Shown one piece after another: positions 57,757 to 64,000 of a stretch of 64,000 nucleotides of DNA. Within the stretch, counting starts at the first letter, position 1, and every line of letters begins with the position of its first letter. Made by a program: the position numbers and the translations under genes. Source of the DNA: Vibrio zhugei (GTDB taxonomy: Bacteria; Pseudomonadota; Gammaproteobacteria; Enterobacterales; Vibrionaceae); assembly GCF_003716875.1 (NCBI RefSeq), contig NZ_CP033077.1:1043931-1107930 (forward strand), read 5' to 3'. The notes beneath the pieces were generated by a model. That model was not told where the DNA came from. It saw only the letters and a program-made list of their open reading frames with translations, and did not search any database.

Positions 57757-59979
57757 CGTGAACAGGTGACTATTGACTCTACGGAATTTAAGGAGTCGAC
57801 TAGTGGTTGTTTACTATACCCATACACTACTGAATCTGGCGCAGACCTCAATTTTGAAGTCGATGATAAAATTCTCGTTTACCTCAAAGAAAAAAATGAT
57901 TCGATTCAATTAGGAGAACTCCGTCTTACTGAAACGACTCAAAACCTTTTAGCCATACGTTTCGATTTCGATTCCGCTCGTAAGCGAATCCAAGATGGTA
58001 GTCAGCTACAATTAGAATCAATTCGAGACAAGTCTTCACGAGAGCTGCGTTTAAAAGCACTAAAGCGAGTAATTGATCATAAAGCTGAAATTCCACAACT
58101 TGCGCAGTATTTTGACTATCACGAAAAAGTACAAATGCAAACAATGGAACCATTGCCAAGTGTCGAAGCTTTGCGGAAACTATATGATCAACCAGGTCAA
58201 GAGTTTAATGATCAGCAACTAGCAGCATTCCAACAACTAGTATCTCAAGGGCCTGTTGGCGTTTTACAAGGTCCCCCTGGTACGGGTAAAACAACTTTCG
58301 TTTCAAAGTTTATCCACTACCTATACAAACATTGTGGAGTAAATAACATACTTCTAGTGGGTCAGTCACATACGGCCGTTGATAACGTAGCAATAAAAGC
58401 CAGAGAACTATGCCATCAACAAGGCATGGCTTTGGACACAGTTCGGATTGGTCACGAACAAATGATCGACGAGGGTATGCTGTGCGTTGAAACCAAAGCT
58501 CTCCAACGTCAGATACAACATAAATTTCATAGAGAATATGACTTACGAGTCAGTACTCTCGGTAAGCGTCTAGGCATGGCTCCTTCTTTAGTTGAACAGC
58601 TATGCCAATTACACAGGACCCTAAACCCACTACTTGTATCACTTGCTCAATGCCGACGTGAAGTTTTGAAGTTAGAAAAGAATAAAAGTAATGGCCCAAT
58701 CTATCAAGAAGCCGTTTCAAAAGAATTAAAGCAACTTGAGCACATAGAACAACGAATTCAGACAGTGGTTTATTCTATGTTCGAAAGTGAGTTTTCGGAA
58801 CCTCTAACTTATGACGAAACCCTACTTTCACAGTTGGCTGAAATCATATCGGCCCAACGTTGCTACAACAACCCTGAGAACCTTAGCCGCTTTTTACAAT
58901 TACTAGAAATGAGCCAAGAGTGGATGGATGTACTTCAGGGAGGAGAGGCTGGTTTTGATCGATTCATGTTCAAAAGCAAACAGTTAGTATGTGGAACCTT
59001 AGTAGGTGTTGGTCGTCGTCGCTTAGAGCTAACTGAGTCTAGCTTTGACTGGGTTATTGTCGATGAAGCTGGTAGAGCACAAGCTGCAGAATTGATGGTT
59101 GCATTACAGTCAGGTAAAAGAGTACTGCTTGTTGGCGACCATAAACAACTACCACCATTCTACCAACAACAACATCTCAAACTAGCAGCCAAGAAACTAG
59201 AGCTTGGTCGAGGCATTTTTTATGAATCTGATTTTGAAAAAGCTTTTAAAGCGACAAATGGAGTTGCTCTAGACACTCAATATAGAATGGTAGAACCTAT
59301 TGGTGACCTCGTTTCTGAATGTTTTTACGCTAAAGATATGGGTAAATTGCATACAGGTCGCGGAGCCTCTCCTGAATGGTATCAGAAACTACCTAGCCCT
59401 TGGAATAAGTCAGTTACTTGGATTGACAGTTCAAGCTCATGTACAAATGGTGGTGAAAAACAAAAGGGAAATGGACGCTATTATAACCCCCGAGAGATTC
59501 AAATTTTACTAGAAGCATTACAGACCTTAGCTGACGATGACACTATAGATCAATTAGAAAACACCATCACAGCAGAACAGCCTTATCCAATAGGTATTAT
59601 TACTATGTATAGGCAGCAAAAAGAGGAAATTGAAAACGCAATTAGCCGTGCAGAATGGGCCGGTAGAATACGTAACTTAATCAAGATTAATACCGTTGAC
59701 TCGTATCAGGGGCAAGAAAATAAAATCATCATTCTAAGCCTAGTTCGTGACAACACAGAAAAGTTACAAGGCTTTCTGAGGGACGCTCCACGTATCAATG
59801 TCGCGATATCACGCTCACAAGAACGTCTGCTTGTATTAGGGGCAGGAAGAATGTGGTCAAAAGATAATAATGATTCAGCACTAGGAACGGTACATGAATT
59901 CATTAGTAATCAGGTATCCACAGCTAATCCAAATTATCAAGTACTTTGCGGCCATAGCTTATTAGGAGAAAATGAATAA
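57757..59979 (+). pseudogene. UPF1-like SF1 helicase, part 3 of split gene
   Basis: About 740 codons; the frame opens at the IS edge (CGT GAA CAG GTG...). GTG 57766 is the first start-like codon but is probably not native. Helicase motifs: I LQGPPGTGKTTFVSKFI (GTG numbering 168-184), Ia LLVGQSHTAVDNVA, II WVIVDEAGRAQAAEL, III LLVGDHKQLPPFY, IV region ALDTQYRMVEPIGDL, V NTVDSYQGQENKIIIL, VI RINVAISRSQERLLVLG. This is the DNA2/NAM7/UPF1 type (COG1112). A helical insertion lies between Ia and II. Translation from an IS promoter might still give a separate helicase. The stop overlaps the next start by one base (TAATG). Confidence 0.85.
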
Positions 59980-61529
59980 TGTCAGAGCCACGTCTAGGTA
60001 ATGTGATCACTTTATTAATACCAGCTCGCAGTTACAAAATAAACTGTGCTTGGACAAAAGAAAAATTAATGCCTGGCATTGAACAATTCGCTTGTCGCCT
60101 GTTGCTTATTTTTGACCAACTTTACCCGAGTGAGCTACAAAGCTATTTTGGTCTTAACGACAGAGAGCGAGAAGTTCTACTAGATAGTTTACTTGCCAAC
60201 CGCCTAATTAACGTCAACCCAGAAGGCCATGTTGAGGCAAGCTCATTTTTAAGAAAACATGCAGCCACTAATGGAGGAAAACCAAGCCTTGTCAAATATC
60301 AAGAGCAAACAGAGGATGTTGCTTTTGATTTACTGACCCTATCAGTTTGTAAACCACAGCAACATCGCAGGCTGACATCAGGCTTGCCTGAATTACTACC
60401 TAGGGATAAGTTAGACGCTGATATTTCGTCAATAACAGAAGCATTTAGTACCCAATTCCGACATCATTTAATGCTAAGCCGAAATAATGATTATGAGCGT
60501 CAAAGGACTCAACTTTACAAGGTTATGGGGTGTAGTTCGAATGAGATGGTACAAATTCCTGTAGATGTTGAAGTTAGCTATAACGCTGTCCATAACAGCA
60601 CCCCTCAAAAGTTTACGCGTTCCTACGAGCGTATTGGTAACAATCGAATACCGTTAGCAAATGACTTGGAAGCTCACATCGCAGATTTTCTAGGCGAGCA
60701 ACTACTTGATGAATCAGGCTTAAATTGCACAGATTACTGCCATTTAGTTCATGACCCCGTATTAGAAAAATTCTCAAACGGGTATCAGTTTGATTACTCT
60801 GGCTGGCTAGAAGCCAGAGAGAAGCGGAATACTGGGTACGGTTGTAACCAAACATTTGGCATATTGGGAGCTGTATATCTGCCAGACAACGCTAAACGCT
60901 TCATTAACGAGTTAAAAGACGTTTTGCGTATGCAAGATAGTTCGATTCCACCCAAAGCCATTTGGTACAGCAGTGATGTTCCACTTTGGGGGGCGAATAG
61001 TAGTCTGCTAGCTCGCTTCAATAGAGATATAGGCGATATCTTAGATAACAATTGCGAGACTCAAGGAGGTCGCGTAACGCTTTTACATTCGAGTAAAAAT
61101 AACGGCGAGAGTCGCCTAAAGCGCAAGCAACATCTTGGGCGATTTGCAAACGGTGTCAGTTTATCTTCAGAAGCACAATTTGATAGATTAGAGCTGTTAT
61201 TAATCCCAGGAGTTATAGGGGTAGTTCAATATCATGGACAACCACATATGGATAGCGCTTTAACTCTACCTGTAGGCTACGTTACGACAGATCCAGAGCG
61301 CTTGCAATTACTTGAATTCTTATTAGCTAAAAGAATTGATGGTGCTACAGCTTCTGTAAATTGGAGTGATGGCAAATACGATACTCTTGCCACTTTTTTA
61401 CCTGATAGTTTATTGATTAAACTCGATAAAAAAAGCGGCTGTGAGATTGAGCAAGCGATCCGCCGCGAGCAAAAAGTTTTAAATAGCAACGCAGCCCGAG
61501 CAATACTTTCACTTCGAAGCAAGCCATAA
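59979..61529 (+). CDS. partner protein of the helicase, unknown family
   Basis: 516 residues; ATG shares a base with the helicase stop (TAATG) after GGAGAAAA, so translation is coupled. Residues about 32-90 look like a winged helix (FACRLLLIFDQLYPSELQSY, FGLNDREREVLLDSLLANRL, then INVNPEGHVEAS). The middle contains IPVDVEVSYN and LVHDPVLEKFSNGYQFDYSG. The C-terminal third has RVTLLHSSKNNGESRLKRKQ, LLLIPGVIGVVQYHG and PVGYVTTDPERLQLLEF. Mokosh type I partners are PLD-like nucleases, but I see no proper HxK(x)4D motif here, so a degenerate PLD fold is only a guess. Intact, and probably the second component of the system. Confidence 0.75.
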   Translation: MSEPRLGNVITLLIPARSYKINCAWTKEKLMPGIEQFACRLLLIFDQLYPSELQSYFGLNDREREVLLDSLLANRLINVNPEGHVEASSFLRKHAATNGGKPSLVKYQEQTEDVAFDLLTLSVCKPQQHRRLTSGLPELLPRDKLDADISSITEAFSTQFRHHLMLSRNNDYERQRTQLYKVMGCSSNEMVQIPVDVEVSYNAVHNSTPQKFTRSYERIGNNRIPLANDLEAHIADFLGEQLLDESGLNCTDYCHLVHDPVLEKFSNGYQFDYSGWLEAREKRNTGYGCNQTFGILGAVYLPDNAKRFINELKDVLRMQDSSIPPKAIWYSSDVPLWGANSSLLARFNRDIGDILDNNCETQGGRVTLLHSSKNNGESRLKRKQHLGRFANGVSLSSEAQFDRLELLLIPGVIGVVQYHGQPHMDSALTLPVGYVTTDPERLQLLEFLLAKRIDGATASVNWSDGKYDTLATFLPDSLLIKLDKKSGCEIEQAIRREQKVLNSNAARAILSLRSKP

Positions 61530-61540
61530 TTTAATGGGAT

Positions 61541-61575
61541 GTTAAAGGTCTCTTTACACATTGAGACCTTTAATT
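61541..61575 (+). terminator. terminator at end of defence locus
   Basis: TTAAAGGTCTC and GAGACCTTTAA form an 11-bp stem followed by TTTTAT. It closes the two-gene unit. Confidence 0.85.
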
Positions 61576-61622
61576 TTATAAGCTCGCCTAGAAATATTTA
61601 CAGATAAATTAGAAGCTCAATT

Positions 61623-61981
61623 GTAAGCGCACCACAAACCCCACATTCTAATCAGGCTTTGCCCACTCTATGATCACATCTCCAATCCAAAGGAGATGTG
61701 GCATGAATAAACGACGCACCGACCAAGAATGGCTTTCTCTGATTGAGCAATGCCAAGCCAGTTCGCTTACACAACAAGATTTTTGCCAAAAACACGACAT
61801 TAGCGTATCGACGTTTTACGCTAAGCGGCAGCAGTTGAGTGTTAACCCATCCCCAACTCAGAGCGGCTTCGTTAAGGCCGAAATGATTGAAAAAACCACC
61901 TGTCGCAAGGTGACCCAGACGTCGGTAGCCAACATGACTTTGATAGTAAATAACATCGAATTGAGTATTCCTCAAGGCACG
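61623..61981 (+). mobile_element. IS66-family element, truncated by IS21
   Basis: Starts with the IS66 end GTAAGCGCACCACAAACCCC, as at 6580 (reverse). It contains the tnpA start and is interrupted at 61982 by IS21. It has the orientation opposite to the intact copy at 4188-6580. Differences from that copy are few (for example ATGATTG against ATTATTG in tnpA). Confidence 0.9.
61703..61981 (+). pseudogene. tnpA: IS66 TnpA, truncated
   Basis: ATG 61703 with AGGAGATG upstream. 93 codons match the intact TnpA (MNKRRTDQEWLSLIEQCQAS to NIELSIPQGT) with Met for Ile at one site. The last 13 residues are replaced by IS21 terminal sequence, in which the open frame ends at 62044. Confidence 0.88.
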
Positions 61982-62211
61982 TGCATATTTCGGAGCATTC
62001 CGATCAGTCATTTCGGGATTATCCGATCACCCATTTCGGTTTAAACCGATCACTGATTCCGCGATTATCCGATCACTTTTAGCCTAACTCCGAAATCGGT
62101 GATCGGAATAGCGAAAACCGCGATCGGAATGCCCGAAATCCTTATTTTTTCTCTTTTAAATCAATAGCTCGTTATTCTTTACTTCTTAATCAAGAACGTA
62201 AGGAAGCGACA

Positions 62212-63744
62212 ATGGCCAAAAAGAGAACTCCAATGAACAAAATCAAAGAGGTATTACGCCTTAAGTACGACTGCGGTCTCTCAAATCGCAGCATCGCTTC
62301 TTGCCTTAAACTCGGCCCGTCCACCATATCAGAACTCCTTACTCGCTTTAAACAAATCCAGCTTGGCTGGCCTCTACCCGAAAGTTGCAGTGATGCTGAT
62401 CTCACGCAAGCGCTGTATCACGATAAGAAAACCAGTCGCGATAAAGTCATGCCAGACTTCACTCAATACGCTGTTGAACTCAGACGTAAAGGTATGACGA
62501 AAATGTTGCTCTGGCAGGAATATCATGAGCAATATCAAGAACAAGCTTACGCTTACACCCAGTTCTGTGAGCACTTCACGCGCTGGTTCAAAACGCAAAA
62601 GCGCAGCATGCGCCAGCTTCATGTCGCGGGTGATAAACTGTTTATCGATTACTGTGGGCCAAGGCTTCAGGTGGTCAACCCTGACACAGGAGAAGTGCGT
62701 GAAGCGGAAGTGTTCGTCGCGACCTTAGGCGCATCCAATTACACCTATGTTGAAGCCTTCCCGAGCCAAGGTAAGTCCTACTGGTTAGAGGCGCATGCTA
62801 ATGCGTTCGAACACTTCGGTGGTGTACCACAGCTCTTGGTTCCCGATAATCTACGTAGCGCGGTCACCAAAGCCAATCGTTATGAGCCGAGACTTAACGA
62901 CAGCTATCAAAAACTAGCTAATCACTATCAAACCGCCGTAATGCCAGCTCGTCCCTACAAACCAAAAGACAAAGCCAAAGCAGAGAATGCCGTGCTTCTA
63001 GTGGAACGCTGGATCATGATGCGGCTGCGACACCAAACCTTCTATACCTTCAAGGCGCTGAATCTCGCTATCCGAGAACTCATGAATGAGTTAAACCAAC
63101 GTGAGATGAAACAGTATGGCGCGAGTCGTCAATCATTGTTCGATAAACTCGACAAGCCAGCGTTAAAGCCTCTCCCCAAACAGCGTTATCTGTATACCGA
63201 AACCAAGCGAGCCAAAGTTGGGCCTGATTATCACATTGAATATCACCGTCATTACTACTCGGTTCCCCATCAACTTGTTGGCCACTATGTTGAGCTAGAA
63301 GCCACCAATCGTCTGGTGCAGATCTACCACCAAGGTAACTTGGTCGCTCAACATCCACGCAGCCAACGAGAGCGAGGAAATAGCACCAACGCAGAGCATA
63401 TGCCAAGTAACCATCAACATCAAAAGTGGTCCCCTGGACGCTTGCTCAACTGGGGAGCCAATATCGGCCCGGCTACACGAGAAGTCATCAATAAGATGCT
63501 CAACTCCAAACCTCATCCAGAGCAGTCGTATCGCTCCTGCCTTGGGCTGCTCAATCTGAGTAAAGCGCATGGTGAATCACGCTTAGAGCAAGCCTGTAAA
63601 GATGCGCTGATGCTGACAAAACCGAACTACACCTTCATCAACAATCTACTGAAAAACAATCGAGAAGGACAACTGAGCAAAGACAACACGAGCACGCCGA
63701 ACCTTGTTCATAGCAATGTCCGTGGCCCGAACTGTTATCACTAG
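62212..63744 (+). CDS. istA: IS21 transposase IstA
   Basis: 510-residue IS21 transposase. N-terminal HTH LKYDCGLSNRSIASCLKLGPSTISELL, then the DDE core: DKLFIDYCGPRLQVV (D), FGGVPQLLVPDNLRSAV (D) and ARPYKPKDKAKAENAVLLVERW (E). The C-terminal half includes HYYSVPHQLVGHYVELEAT, an Mu-type beta-barrel region. Start ATG 62212 follows GTAAGGAAG. istB begins 10 bp after its stop. Confidence 0.95.
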   Translation: MAKKRTPMNKIKEVLRLKYDCGLSNRSIASCLKLGPSTISELLTRFKQIQLGWPLPESCSDADLTQALYHDKKTSRDKVMPDFTQYAVELRRKGMTKMLLWQEYHEQYQEQAYAYTQFCEHFTRWFKTQKRSMRQLHVAGDKLFIDYCGPRLQVVNPDTGEVREAEVFVATLGASNYTYVEAFPSQGKSYWLEAHANAFEHFGGVPQLLVPDNLRSAVTKANRYEPRLNDSYQKLANHYQTAVMPARPYKPKDKAKAENAVLLVERWIMMRLRHQTFYTFKALNLAIRELMNELNQREMKQYGASRQSLFDKLDKPALKPLPKQRYLYTETKRAKVGPDYHIEYHRHYYSVPHQLVGHYVELEATNRLVQIYHQGNLVAQHPRSQRERGNSTNAEHMPSNHQHQKWSPGRLLNWGANIGPATREVINKMLNSKPHPEQSYRSCLGLLNLSKAHGESRLEQACKDALMLTKPNYTFINNLLKNNREGQLSKDNTSTPNLVHSNVRGPNCYH

Positions 63745-63754
63745 GAGAAAGGAT

Positions 63755-64000
63755 ATGAACACACTCAATAACCAACTAAAAACCCTGCGGTTGAGCCATG
63801 CGGCGAAAGCGTTAGAGCAGCAACAAGAGCAACTGACGACCTACGCAGAGCTGGACTTCGAGGAGAGACTAAGCCTGCTTCTGGAAAGCGAAATCTTGAA
63901 TCGCAATCAGACCAAAATCCAACGCTTAAAACGACAAGCCAAATTAAGAGTGGATGCACAGCCGAGCCAACTCGTCTACAAGGAGGGACGAAACCTCAAC
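63755..64000 (+). CDS. istB: IstB-like ATPase, N-terminal part (partial)
   Basis: ATG 63755 after AGGAGAAAGG; 82 codons to the window edge. The N-terminal NTLNNQLKTLRLSHAAKALE and YAELDFEERLSLLLESEILNR are standard for IstB. The ATPase motifs lie outside the window; the C-terminal half of another copy is at 3-365. Confidence 0.92.
   Translation, partial: MNTLNNQLKTLRLSHAAKALEQQQEQLTTYAELDFEERLSLLLESEILNRNQTKIQRLKRQAKLRVDAQPSQLVYKEGRNLN

Larger units (their letters stand above)
61982..64000 (+). mobile_element. IS21-family element, 5' part (runs off window)
   Basis: Left end TGCATATTTCGGAGC at 61982, inserted in IS66 tnpA. The first 170 bp hold several copies of a CCGATCA-type repeat (for example near 62005, 62027, 62050, 62070, and inverted copies at 62101 and 62125), as expected for IstA binding sites at IS21 ends. 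istA and the start of istB follow. Confidence 0.92.

Noticed and set aside
57766..59979. Helicase as an independent gene starting at GTG 57766
   Set aside because: The open frame continues upstream to the IS edge and joins the kinase frame exactly once the IS and one TTAC are removed.
59979..61529. Partner protein as a proven PLD nuclease (MkoB)
   Set aside because: No HxK(x)4D motif is visible, so only the gene order supports this name.
61995..62160. CRISPR-like short repeats
   Set aside because: The CCGATCA-type repeats are irregular, in both orientations and at the IS21 end; they are transposase binding sites. No CRISPR array was seen in the window.

Overview
The window looks like a chromosome segment of a marine Vibrionaceae member (Vibrio or a close relative). 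The evidence is FabV-type enoyl-ACP reductase, the divergent tesA / ybbA-ybbP pair, a split gcvHP / gcvT locus with an XRE-cupin regulator, a trypsin-like protease with a GlyGly-CTERM tail, a VF530-family small protein, and attC-like integron recombination sites. I cannot name the species.

Layout. (1) 1-9250 is accessory DNA full of nested mobile elements: the 3' end of an IS21-type element, a truncated IS3-type element, two IS30-type copies, and an intact IS66 that split one IS30 copy and left an 8-bp target duplication. Decayed AT-rich genes lie among them. A short run of cassette-like genes follows (a chloramphenicol-phosphotransferase-like kinase and three GNAT acetyltransferases, one truncated) with attC-like junctions and no integrase in view. 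(2) 9260-51420 is ordinary backbone with long intact genes. It holds glycine cleavage (gcvP, gcvH, regulator, gcvT), a c-di-GMP phosphodiesterase, a CreA-like lipoprotein, HAD phosphatase, cutA, a DnaJ-like protein, an ABC-class ATPase, fabV, tesA, ybbA-ybbP, an FAD oxidoreductase, galE, a GT90 glycosyltransferase, a TyrP-like permease, acpH, a DEAD-box helicase, a Nudix hydrolase, ravA-viaA, znuA-znuC-znuB, an LLM oxidoreductase, an HxlR regulator divergent from a DJ-1/PfpI protein, and a secreted lectin-arabinanase. It ends with tRNA-Leu and tRNA-Cys. (3) 51424-64000 is an island downstream of tRNA-Cys. It carries a complete IS3-type element, a large putative defence locus, a fragment of IS66 and a second IS21 element that runs off the window.

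The most interesting object is the locus 53373-61529. Removing one IS3-type element (56114-57753, bounded by TTAC on both sides) joins two reading frames exactly in phase. Correcting one extra G in an 8-G run (54693-54700) joins a third. The reconstructed ancestral protein is about 1,650 residues: NERD nuclease-like domain, two tandem kinase-like domains that both lack a normal DFG, and a UPF1-like superfamily 1 helicase. It is followed, with stop and start overlapping, by a 516-residue partner that starts with a probable winged-helix domain and is otherwise unrecognised. The layout resembles, from memory, the kinase-helicase gene plus partner of Mokosh type I, and the NERD-kinase theme of BREX-2 PglW. 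The NERD plus double-kinase arrangement and the partner do not clearly match either. In this genome the large gene is broken twice.

Regulatory sequences visible in the backbone agree with gene function: a PurR-type box before gcvT, a perfect TyrR box before the TyrP-like permease, a Zur-like palindrome before znuA, a palindrome between hxlR and the DJ-1 gene, and a group of DnaA-box-like sequences after ybbP. Assignments come from reading motifs and from family knowledge; no database search was run.
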